From Leptasterias polaris (Eukaryota; Echinodermata; Asteroidea; Forcipulatida; Asteriidae), in the NCBI GenBank assembly GCA_037783415.1, contig JAZGTN010000065.1:372001-436000 (forward strand): a DNA stretch of 64,000 nucleotides, written 5' to 3'. The position numbers and the translations under genes are program-made. A model generated the notes under the pieces. That model was not told the origin of the DNA. It ran no database searches and saw only the letters and a program-made list of their open reading frames with translations. Shown here in pieces: positions 1 through 12,600 of this stretch. Position 1 is the stretch's first letter. Every line of letters starts with the position of its first letter.

Positions 1-519
1 TGAAATGAAACAAAATTTGGAAATAATTGTTAGCTTATTTGTTGTTATTTATTATTATTTATTTTGCTGTAAAACAATATCTAGAGTTTGTAAAAATGGC
101 CTTTGAACATTGTGTTGTGTAAGAATGTGTGCTTCACCATTACATGAAGGCTCCATTTAAGAAAGAGGCTAAAGTAACACATCCTTTTTGTCTGGCAACT
201 AACACCTGTTATCTCAATGTAATTCCTTTTCCAAACAAGGGAGTTAATTGGATCATGCACAAACCAGTCATGCTGCTGACTGCCCCATGCAAATTAACTG
301 CTCATCCATCAAGTTTAATGACCCAAGTAAACACAATGTAAACACACCCACTCTGTGAAAAGGATGTACTTTCTGAGTTTTTGTGGTCAAACTCGGAAAT
401 TCTTTAATGGAGCATTCTTGTAATGAGCGGTTGTCTATGTCAGATTAACTCAGTTACAATTGGGTTAAAACATGAAAAGAAAGCATTGTGTGTAAATTTT
501 GCAAAATAAGGAACTTAAC
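1..519. other. intron sequence of GPLD1, no feature seen
   Basis: This stretch lies 3' of the last GPLD1 exon in the window (minus strand). It is AT-rich, and I found no segment matching the next expected part of the phospholipase. The next exon is presumably beyond base 1. Confidence 0.5.
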
Positions 520-627
520 CTTTCGAGGTATAAAAGTGCAGTACACTCCTCAATAAGACTTGCATCTACAATGTCTCGGCCGTAAAACTCCTTGTAGATT
601 TGAACAAGATCTTTAGTCGGTACGTAC
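520..627 (-). CDS. GPLD1: GPLD1 exon 8 (last exon in the window)
   Basis: The acceptor is TCAAATAG. It completes Trp and encodes WYVPTKDLVQIYKEFYGRDI followed by VDASLIEECTALLYLE. This matches the vertebrate WYVPVKDLLGIYEKLYGR segment. The donor AG|GTTAAG is weaker than the others, so the 3' edge could be off by a few codons. Phase 2 in and out. Confidence 0.85.
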
Positions 628-3600
628 CTATTTGAACCATAAATGAAAGAATCTTACATGTACAGTAAAGAATGTAGTCAATAATTAGTCAATCTTGAAG
701 GAACATTGAGGAAGCGTCTCAAAAGTTGGAACGGTATGAAGTATTCTAATTGGTTTGGATAAGTATTTCAGCGAGTGCGTGTCCAGGGCTGTTCCGTTGG
801 ACTGCCGGGATGTTCCATTGAAATGCGCATATTCACTCGTGTAGGATTGCTCATGTACTTCAGCACAATGAAGTGGGCCAGCGGAATCTTCTGGTGGTTC
901 GATGGATTGCGGTCGTGAGCCCACAGAAACATTCTTTTGTGTCGGTTTCACTAACTAATATCATTTCCCTTTTTTGGTGTGTCGTTGCCGAGCGGTTTAG
1001 TGCATTGGATTCAAGTTCTGGTGGCTGAGTCATCAGGGTGTGGCTTGAATCCCGGTCATGACACTTGTGTCCTTGAGCAAGACACTTAACTATAATTGCT
1101 TCTCATCACCCAGGGGTAAAATGGGTACCTGTGAGGGCAGAGATAGTTCTTGTGATTGATTTAGCTTTTTTTTAGTGCGCTTTGGCAGCACAGGCTGTAT
1201 CCCCAGGGAGCTGTTAAAGTTTCAGAAATGGCCCAGTGACCAGGGGTGTGAAGTGTGAAGCGCAATGATCATTCTTTGGAATTGCGATTTATAAAAAATA
1301 TAAGAGCCGACATTATTATTAATAATACTATTATTTGACTTTTGAGACACTCCCAATACTATCACGATTTCATTTAATAAAATGACTATAAAATGTGGCG
1401 AGCTGTGGCAGAACGGTTTTATAGAGCAATGAACTTGAGTTCTTGTGGCCAAAAGTTAGAATGGTGCTCAGTGACACAAACTTGTGAATGGGATTCAAAG
1501 TACAGGTTCGAACCCCAGTCATGACACTTGTGTCCTTGAGCAAGACACTTAACAATAATTGCTTCTCTTCACGCAGGGGTAAAATGGGTACCTGTGAGGG
1601 CAGAGATGGTTCTTGTGATTGATTTAGCTTGGTGTGCTACAAATTTGCAGCACAGGCTGTATACTCCCCATGGAGCTGAGATGGTTTAAGGAATGAAGTA
1701 AATGGCCCAGTGACAAGGGGTAATAATATTGTGTCATTGAGCAAGACACTTGCTTCTCTTCACCCAGGAGTAAATGGGTACCTGTGAGGGCAGAGATGGT
1801 TTTTGTGAATGATTTAGCTTAGTGCGCTTTGGCAGCACAGGCTGTATACTCCCCAGCGAGCTGAGATGGTTTAAGGAATGAAGTAAATGGCCCAGTGACA
1901 AGGGGTAATAATATTGTGTCATTGAGCAAGACACTTGCTTCTCTTCACCCAGGAGTAAATGGGTACCTGTGAGGGAAGAGATGGTTCTTGTGGTTGATTT
2001 AATAGCTGGTGCCCTACATACTTGGCAGCTTAGGCTGTATACTCCCAAGGGAGCTGAAATGGTTTAAGGAATGAAGTAAATGGCCCAGTGACAAGGGGTA
2101 ATAATATTGTGTCATTGAGCAAGACACTTGCTTCTCTTCACCCAGAAGTAAATGGGTACCTGTGAAGGAAGAGATGGTTATTGTGGTTGATTTAATAGCT
2201 GGTGCCCTACATACTTGGCAGCTTAGGCTGTGTACCCCCCCAGGGAGCTGAGGTTGTTTAACCCTCTTGCTGTCTGACCATTCAATACCATTCACTGTGG
2301 TTTTGAATGATAGATAAGCTATGCCAGCCTTGCAATATTGATACCATGAGGGAATGCATGTACACAGTACACAGTTAGTTCTGTGCACAGTTGTGCCACC
2401 ATACACAACTTTGGCAGTTGAATGGTTTCAAATGGTTGGTCAACTCACTTGAAAATGTTGCGAACAGTAGGAGGGTTAAAGAATGAAACAAATGGTCCAC
2501 TGACTGCGGTAATACTACATGTAGCCATGAGTCAAGAGTGTCAAAATTGGCAGGTCTGTTTAGATATTTCTTTGAGAAAATAGAATTAGCTGTTGCAAAC
2601 TGCTTACCAACCCTTCGAGAAAGACTCTGCTAGGGTTGAAACATCAGGCCACTAAATAATTTTTTTAATTATTATTTCCTTACCAATCTGATAGGATGTC
2701 TATGTAGGAGAGATCAAACTCAAACACTGAAACAATGTCGCCTCCTAATAAAATTAAACATAAAAACATAATTATTAAGAATATGGACTTCTCATGTTTC
2801 AACTGCTTTTTGCGCTTCTAAAATGTTTGTAAGAATGCATCCAATTTGGCCTGCGCACTACGATTTGTGTTTGTTTCAATAACATATCAAATATCACACA
2901 CAAATAACAACAATTAAATATCAAATATTATCAGAATTGTTAACTGTTAACTTTTTAGCTATGGAGAAAGACTCTGCTCAGGTTCAAATGTTCAAAAAAA
3001 AGTAAGGATTTTGAAAAATAGAGTGGAACTCACCGATATCACCAACACTGTGCGCCTTGTCAAAACTACCAAAGAAATTTACCTAAAACACAACAAATAA
3101 AAATTAGTTGATTTTCCAAACAACTCGTCATAAACATTTGTCTTTTAGCCCTTTTAATCATTGGTGTTCTATCCTGCCAAACTTCTCTGTGCCACAGAAG
3201 TCCACGAGAGACTAAGAGATTCTATGGAGACCAAGTCCACAGTACACAAGCTATTGGGTTTCCTAATATTACCAGCTGTACGAACAGAAGAAACCCATGC
3301 ACCCGCTTCTAGACAGGAAGGTATGGTACTTTGTGGCAGTCTGCGGTACCAGTGTAAGCTGTACAAACAGAAGAAACCCATGCATCCATTGCTAGCCTGG
3401 AAGGTATGGTACTTTGTGGCAGTCTGTGGTACCAGTGTGAGCTGTACAAACAGAAGAAACCCATGCACCCAATGCTAGCCTGGGAGGTACATGTATGGTA
3501 CTTTGTGGCAGTCTGTGGTACCAGTGTCAGCTGTACTAAACAGAAGAAACCCATGCACCCAATCCTAGGCTGGAAGGTATTGCACTTTGTGGAAGTCTGT

Positions 3601-6600
3601 GGCAGCAATGAATTCAAGTTCTCTGTTTGCCATAGCAAAAACAAACACTGATTCTCAAACTTGGGTGTGATCCCTGGCTATATGGCAGTGAACGATTGTA
3701 TGGCTTCTGACTGGCACCGTCGAACAAAGATGATGACAAAATAGGGAGACCGCCAACATAGGGCTAGATAGCTCAGTTAGTAGAGCGCTGCCACGTTTCC
3801 GTAGGTTGTTGGTTCAAATCCCGCTCTAGTCACTTTTTCTTTGCTCAACCCCAAATCAATATTTAATAAGTGTTTTATCTATAATGATTTCAGTTTATAA
3901 GACTCACATCTCCCATTGTGGTGAGAAATCCCTGGTCAATTCCGAGACTGTGCCATGAAACGTCAGCCACTTGGTGAGACACGAACCCAAGCATGAAGAC
4001 AACAAGCTTTTCTGTTTCCTGAAAAAAATTCCAAACAAAATCTTGCACTGAACCTCAAACTAGTGGACCCTGTCTCCAGCTTCAAAACTAACTTGGAAAC
4101 TTACTTGTTCAGTTTCGTCTTTAAGTACTGTCGTTAGCAGAGATCTTTTGTTAAGCACCAAGAGTGTCTTTCTAACCGACATGGCGCACTACAAATGTCA
4201 ATTTTTTTAGTGGTAAAAACGTATAAAGAAAACGGCGGATTTGGAAATTCTTTTCAACGACCATTTCTGAAAATGTGATTTGAGGTATTGCATGGCGAGG
4301 TGTCAATATTTATTTGGTTTCTGTGACACAATGTGTATCTACTTTGCTGTGAAGAATTGTTATTAGGAACTTAGCCTGGTGTTTATCTACTGTTGAAAGC
4401 TAGCTATTGCTACCTAAAGGATCTGCAAAAATAACCTTCATCTCGAAAACCCCCTTTTCACTACCCACCAACATGGTCAAAAAGGTTGCAACACTTCGGT
4501 TGAACTATTTCCCCACCATTTCCCCGTTAAAATAACACAAGTGGAAATAGTCCTGTCCAGCACAGTTACAGTACCTGGGTTGTAGGCCCCTATTGTCATA
4601 AATACATTTTTCAAATTACAACAAGTCATCAGATACAGTGTCACTGGATGGGGTAGCACCAACATTTATAATCCTCCCACTATTATCCCTATCTACTGTC
4701 ATAGTAGCGAGGCTGACTCAGAGCAGATAAGGAAACAAAGGAACTTTTAATTTCGCTTAGTGGATCGGGATTAGTTGTACATCTCTTCACTGTCTAAAGT
4801 AAGATATTGGTTTCCATTGTTAGCCTACTCTCTTCAGCGTCACAGAGCAGCCAACATTTGCATCTTGCAAATCAGGGAGATTTTATCCAATAATCAGGGA
4901 GATATTTAGAATTACACTCAACATTATGGGGAAATGTTTCCATAATTAGGGCGATCTTCAAATTTGTTCATCAGAACACAAAAAGAAGAACTAGACATGA
5001 ATTTGTTACGAACAAATACTGGGGTTTCGGCTTCAATGAAGGTCACATTTTAACAATAATTAAAAATTAAAAATTTAAATTTACATGTGCCGTAAGTGTG
5101 TTCAAATACTGCCTTCTGTAATTCTTGTGTCCATGAGAATTGTTTCACACGAGTAGAAATAGGTATCTATAGGGTTGTGGTGAACGAAAGATGCTGAATA
5201 ATTGATAACCCTTTGAGCGCTGAGAAATCTGAGAAATATTAATGGTCAGCTTGTATAGCACCCTCTTGTGTTTCCCTATTTCCACGCTATCCTAACACCG
5301 TTCTCGTTAGATAAACCATGAATGGAAAGATCAAAGGTCAGAACGATATCGCGTTGCACTGACAGGATCTCTATACATTGCTGTGTGAGAGGACCGTATG
5401 CAATGTACAGTGTCTTTTACGCGCGATCACACACAGCAATTGTGCAATTGTTTCAAAATTACGTTTTTAAATCGGTAATATCGACAAGAAAGAAACAAAA
5501 AACACTAAAAACAACTGCTGATGGATCTAAGTTAGAGCACATGCTTTCATTTGATGTATTATTTGTGTCTTTTAAAGGCACTGTACACATTTGGTAATTA
5601 CTCAAAATATATATTAGCATAAAAACTTACTTGGTAACGAGCAACGGAGAGCTGTTGATAGTATAAAACATTGTGAGAAACCACTCCCTCTGAAGTAACG
5701 TAGTTTTTGAGAAAGAGGTAATATCTCACTAAAATAATAAAAGACTTCTGGCCAGAAGCCTTTTATTCCTATCTGAAAGCACACTAATTTGTACAACAAG
5801 GGTGTTTTTTCTTTCATCATTTTCTTGCAACTTCCAACAACCAATTGAGCCCAAATTTTCACAGGCTAGTTATTTTATGCATATGTTGGGATACACCAAG
5901 TGAGAACACTGGTCTTTGACAATTACAAAACGTGTTCAGTGCCTTTTAAGACTGTAGTTCCTGAGATCAAGCGATCACAAAATTTCACGTGTTAATGCTA
6001 TGAGCATTTTCGGAAAGAAGAAAAATAAAAAATAAAAAAAATCTCGACGAAAACAAAGGTGGTTTCGGCGGATAGCCGAAACCCCCAAATAACTATGAAT
6101 AGTAATTTTGCGGGTACAACCATGTGTAAAAACCTCTTTTGGGAGGAGTGTTACATGTAAGTCTGAAAAAAGCCGGTGTGGTCTCGACGTTTCGAACAGT
6201 ATACTCTGCTCGTCTTCAGGAGAGTATACTGAGCAGAATCAGGAAGAGTTAACAGCAGACTGAGAGGGCTCATGAATCTTTGTTTAAACTTTACCTTGTT
6301 CCATGGTTGTGGGTACACCCTCCTAACGTAGTTAATGGTGGCGTTTAGAAACGGCACCCAGTGAGAGTCTTCGGATACCGAGTGGAACTGTCCTGCAAAA
6401 CCAAAAGACATTCCTGAAATCACACACGTGATAATCACGATTAAGAATGACACCCTTACCATGAAGTATTTTTCAGGTAAGGTTTAGGCCTAAATATTAC
6501 CCTTCACAGGTAGGCCTACTCGTAGAGTCAAAGTCCTTGACCTATTCAAGGTTCAAGGTTCAAGGTTCATTTATTTCCACAGTATCAAGAAGCAACTTGC

Positions 6601-9600
6601 AATATTCATCAAAAGTAATGCTACTCATGGCAAGCCGTGGCAGAGCGGTCTAGCGCACTGGACTCAAGCTCTGGTGTTTCTGATCAGAAGAGTGTTGGCT
6701 TGAGTCCCGGTCTTGACACAAGCATAACACTTAACCATTATTCCTTTGTCCTTCCGATGGGACGCAAAGCCGTAAGTCCTGAGTGTTGGGCGATGCACTT
6801 AAAAGAACACAGTCCACTTATAGTTGAGAAGGGGTTCACCCAGTGTATTCTGGTATGGTTGGCTGCAAATTGTGCCACAGTACCTTGTAAACCATTAAGC
6901 CCGGTTCATACTTCCTGGGAATGCGAATAAGAAGCAAATTTTGACGTCACAGGGTTGTTTTCGCCACAAATGTTTCGCAGGAGTTGAGCACAAGTCAACT
7001 CTTCCGAATTATTCGTTGTCAATTTGTGACGTCAAAATTCGTATCGCATTCGCAGGAAGTATGAACCGGGCTTCACATGGTGCTATGTAAATAAATGGGT
7101 CTTATTTCAAACATAGCTCTGCATACCATGTACAAAAAAAGGTACTGAGAGATGCCCTCAGGAAATATAAAAAGTGGTGCATAAAAACTGTGTATTAAAG
7201 GCACTGGACACGTTTGGTAATTGTCGAAGACCAGTATTCTCACTTGGTGTATCCCAACATATGCATAAAATAACAAACCTGTGAAAATTTGGGCTCAATT
7301 GGTCATCGAATTTGCAAGAGAATAATGAAAGAAAAAACACCCTTGTTGCATTACTTTGTGTGCTTTCAGATGCATAATAAAAGGCTTCAGCAAGAAGTCT
7401 TTTATTATTTGAGTGAGAAATTACCTCTTTCCCAAAAACTACGTTACTTAAGAGGGAGCCGTTTCTCACAATGTTTTATACTATCAACAGCTCTCCATTG
7501 CTCGTTACCAAGTAAGTTTTTATGCTAACAATTATTTTGAGTAATTACCAAAAGTGTCCAGTGCCTTTAAATCAATGTTTTGGCTATGTACTGTTTGGAA
7601 ATTTCATAAAGAATGGAAAATAAAAAAATGTGAGTTTGAATTGAATTGAATTATTATAATGCCTAAAAGAAAAAGAAAAAATTATGTTCGTAACGGGCCA
7701 GAAAAAATAGGGTAGGTAGGTATGATTTTTATTTATTTTTTTTATTTTTTTATTTTTTATAGTCTAGGTAGGCTTTAGGATAGGATAGGACATTCTAGCA
7801 ATAAACCTTCAGTGTTTAAATGGCCTAGATTTGGGGAAATCTTTCCCATCATCAAACACTTGCCGCAGACTGGTTGAACGAGACTATACATGCATAAAAG
7901 TACTATCAGCCAGTGACGATCTTCTGCATGTTGTGCAAAACATTGTTCACTTTAAAGTACCATGAACGCTATGGCCATACAATTAAAGAGAAACAGAGAG
8001 AAACGGTTTCAAATTTATTTATAATGAACGCTATGGCCATACAATTAAAGAGAAACAGAGAGAAACGGTTTCAAACTTATTTATAATGAACGCTATGGCC
8101 ATACAATTAAAGAGAAACAGAGAGAAACGGTTTCAAACTTATTTATAACTGATTTCTATAGACTTTAATAAATAAATTTCTTCCCTTGAACAAAAATATA
8201 TATCCAGGGTAGGCCCCTGTTTTAGGGTAGGTCGGGTTTGCTAACATATATATATATTTTTTTTAGGCCTAATTTTTACCTGATTTGCATAAGTTAGTGT
8301 AGAAAGCATCTGGGTACGGGTTACCAGCCTGGAATGCATCCTGATTGGCTAGGATCAGCTGATAAAGAAACAATTACAATAATTCATTTTATCAATTTTA
8401 TGATCAAATGCTTTATACTCAGCATACCATATCACATTTCCTAGTCTGTGCGTTCAAGCTTGGATCGGCCGTTGCCGTGCATACGTGATGGATCAGGCTA
8501 ATGTGCATGTACTGTGGTGTGTTAACGGTTGGACGTGCTGGCCCATTCTGGCAATTGTGATGTGTGAAGCTATTTATACTGGTTTGGGGGGTTCAGATGT
8601 TCAAGCCAACAACCAATCAGCATAGCCGAAGCGGCGAAAACGATTTGATTGGTCCTTAAGTTAGAAAGGTCAGCCAATGAGAGCATAATATTGGCAAGTC
8701 GCTTGTTACCTTTTTGGAGGGAAATTTGTCTTGCTTAGCGTCACTTTGTCACAGCTTGTGATTGAAGCCAAACTTTATAACCCGCCTCCTCCCCTATTGC
8801 ACCACCTTTGAAAGGGCAGTTTTTCGCAGAAAATTACAGAAAATAGTAAATGTATTATAATTTCATTTGTAGAAAAAATTGTATCACGTAATTTCTAGTT
8901 GTAATGGCCAAGGTTATGTAATTTTTCTTACGATAGTGCCATCTGTGTTTCGGTCGGGCTATCTTACCCGTCCCCCTCGTTTTCCAACTTGGGGAATTTA
9001 TGATGTGTTACTAGGACTGGGGTACACTTCTCTCTTTTTATCACTTATAATTAATGGTAAAGTTAGATTTAGTGCCTGGCGGTTCCGCCGGAGCCATTCT
9101 TCCCCCTCGTTTTCCAACTTGGGGAATAGCATTTTCATGCATGTATGACTTTTTAAATACTTCATTGATAGGTGCACAGTGTGCATCTAGGTGAATGGTT
9201 CAGGCAAGGTGCGTGACATGTTTTTGAACTGTATTGGGGTCACTAGACCCCCACAATGTTCATGTGTGGATACACCTGAGCGTGGTTGTCCTACATGTAG
9301 CTCAGCTGTGTTTATGTTGGTAAGGATGTGGTACCCCCCTTGGTGTGGCCACTTTGGTAAAAGGGCGTGATTGTCCTTGGTGTGGTCACTTCGGTGAGGG
9401 CGTGGTAATCCTTGGTGTGGCCACTTTGGTAAAAGGGCTCAGCATAGTCCTTGGTGTGGTCACTTTTGTTGTTGGTGTGGCCACTTTGGTAAGGGCGTGG
9501 TAGTCCTTGGTGTGGCCACTGATAAATGGTTGTCCATTGTTACATGTATGTTTTGTTTGTCTGTCAGCCGGTTTTGCCCTATGTCCGGTATCCGGCTCCT

Positions 9601-12600
9601 TGCCATTTTACAAATTGTTGTTTTAAATAGTGTTATTATTTTTGGCATTTAATTGCAGGTATGAATAGCACTTAAATAAATTGCAGTGTCAAGCTGTGGC
9701 GGAAAATCACATATTGGCTAAGCTTATTGCATTTTGTTATTGTCCGAGTATAACTTACATTTTTATGGTTTTTTTTGCTTTGTTGTTTTTTCATTATTTG
9801 TTTTTCTTGTAGTTACCAATTCTGTACTTTTTCTCCCTGCAGTGAGATCTCCAGTGAGAACATGCCAACATATTTTAATACTTCTGTTGTCTAACCACAT
9901 CGTACACACCGGTCAGCTCATACCATGATATCCTAAGCTGGACCATGCCACACATCCTAGAGGGAGGGGGGGGGGGGGGGGGGGGGGTCAATCAACAGGG
10001 GTCAATGATTTGGTTAGAAGAGGGCAGGACAAAACTCTGCCAGCATTCCTTTGCGTACAAAATCAGTATTTCAATTTTCAATGGTGGATGGATCCAAATT
10101 ATAAAACTTAATTAATCAAGCAAACAAATACATGTAAGCCTAAATAAACCAGACAATACTTGGATCTGTACACAACACACTCGGATAAAAACATTGTTGA
10201 AAAGAAGGAAACGAAAACCTTTTAAACCTACGCAAAATACTCGACAGCATGTGCTGACAAAGTTCCACAGGGTTCATTGCAACCAAACTTGTCCCTCGCT
10301 GCAGTGCTAAACTTTAGACATCGCAGTCAAAACAATTCAAAACGGAATCTAACGAATACCAAAAATTACTAAATTGTCCACAACGAAGTAGGACAGGCAG
10401 TAGCAAAGAAACTGATAAATGTCGTACCTTTTTGTAATCTATTCCTCCTGTTTTATCTTCGAAGTATGCAGTTGCTCTGTGTCCTACAAAGGGAACGAAA
10501 CACGTTTATGAAAAAGAAAAATACAAAATTTAAAAGTGCCATTGCCGATCGATCTAGTTCACCGGACCCAAGCAGTGGTGTTGTTAGCCCTGGTAGGACG
10601 TCAGTCAGTGCCACTGCACTGACGTCCTGGGTATAAAGATCCTGTACAATACGAACACAATTTTAGGTACACATTTTTCATATTTTTACCTGATCTGAGA
10701 AGCTGAAACTCCATTCATATATTCTTGGTGTCCATAAGTACACTTTTTATGAATTCACAACTAACAAATACATCCATAAGGTTTATCGCGAATAGCAAAA
10801 TACCAAGAGAGGGCGCTGTTTTGCCGCGCATGATAGTGTAGTGAAAGGGGGCAACCCGGTAACTCGCACACGACGACCGACTGTAGCATTTGCCCCCTCT
10901 GCCCTCCCATGATCCATTGCGATTCTGAATCGCGATAAACCTTATGGACGACATTATTTCCGAAAGTAAGTCAGAGTTGTGCACTAGCGATGTGACCATC
11001 GTGTACTGATTGACTGTTAAGGCTCATGTGCGCATGAGCGATATGCATAACATCTACAAAGAACGCGCATGCGCGTAAGCATTCTCAAGCGGTTCACAAG
11101 TAGGCTGTCGCAACAAATCCGTCAATTTCCATTTTATTTTCACAATAATGTCATCCAAGGATAAAATTTACAATTCTGAATAGAGCAGGCGTAAAGTTCA
11201 GGACACAAAGAATATGTAAGTCAAGTTTCAGCTTCCTCAAAAAGGTAAAAATATGAAAAAATGTTATCATAAATTTGTTCGCAATGGCAGAGCCCCTTTA
11301 TACCCTGGACTCCGTCGCGTTGTATGCAACGGAGGAGTCCAACCTGGGCTATGGTGTTGTCAGCAGTAGAGTGTGTGTTTGAATCCCGGTCATGACTAGA
11401 CCCAGTAACTGGGGCGCTGTACTCCTTTTTTCGAAATTTTGACATCATCGGTCGTACTAGCGCCCCAGGTTATTAGTACGTTCCACTTCTGGATTCCCTG
11501 ATATGGCATCATTTTGAATAGGGTAGACACAAAAAATGCCTCAGAACGACCAAAATACCCAACAAAATTGATTTAAAAACGCCTACTGGCTTCTTGATAT
11601 GTCTAAGGTGCAACATCAGGTATTTAAATGTACTCACGATTTTGTTTTGTGCTTGAATTTTACGTTTTTGTCGAGCAGATCGATGAAAATGGTGGGCAGA
11701 GTCTCGTTTTGCCCAAATCAATGGCCGCCGCCACCAAGTTTCATCGTCGCGATGCATTCTGGGTAGTAGATTTAATCAACGACTGTTTGCAGCGAGTGCA
11801 CACAGTGTGGTCAATGTATTCGTCGAAGGGGCGCGTGTTGTGATGGGAAAGAATGGTGCACTCGCTGCAAACAGTCGTTGATTAAATCTACTACCCAGAA
11901 TGCATCGCGACGATGAAACTTGGTGGCGGCGGCCATTGATTTGGGCAAAACGAGACTCTGCCCACCATTTTCATCGATCTGCTCGACAAAAACGTAAAAT
12001 TCAAGCACAAAACAAAATCGTGAGTACATTTAAATACCTGATGTTGCACCTTAGACATATCAAGAAGCCAGTAGGCGTTTTTAAAGCAATTTTGTTGGGT
12101 ATTTTGGTCGTTCTGAGGCATTTTTTGTGTCTACCCTATTCAAAATGATGCCATATCAGGGAATCCAGAAGTGGAACGTACTAATAACCTGGGGCGCTAG
12201 TACGACCGATGATGTCAAAATTTCGAAAAAAGGAGTACAGCGCCCCAGTTACTGGGTCTAGGTCATGACACTTCACTTGTGCCCTTGTTGAGCATAAATT
12301 AATATCCGCGACATGCAAAGAAACCGGACCGTTTTTCGCCCAGAAGGTTGCCATCACAAGCAAGTAATTTCAGGATGTCACAATGGAGCATCAATTTCCA
12401 TTTTATTTTCACAAATAATGTCATCCAAGGATAGGACAAACTCTGAACCCAGCAGACTAGACGAAGATAGACTAGAGTTCAGGACACAATGAATTTGTGA
12501 TTGTGACTGAGTGTGACTAGACTCGTGACTCGTGAAACAAAATTGTATAAATTTTTTTGCAATGGTACGGGACCTTTTTATACCATGGATGAGTCCAACC

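Noticed and set aside
1725..2270. CRISPR-like or coding tandem repeat
   Set aside because: The units are ~186 bp, match a SINE body throughout and have no unique spacers.
3161..3651. Overlapping open frames on both strands
   Set aside because: They follow the period of an ~80-bp minisatellite in an intron.
3762..3832. tRNA gene
   Set aside because: The anticodon stem is mismatched, the base before the anticodon is wrong, and the flanking DNA recurs with it elsewhere, so it is part of a dispersed repeat. The inverted copy at 37392-37464 was rejected for the same reasons.
6151..6462. 103-codon minus-strand frame starting upstream of GPLD1 exon 4
   Set aside because: It reads through the intron acceptor. 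The true exon starts at 6392 after TTTTGCAG, as phase and homology show.
11509..12148. Two mirrored 82-codon frames (11509-11757 minus and 11900-12148 plus)
   Set aside because: They are the same sequence read from the two arms of a palindrome and resemble no protein I know.
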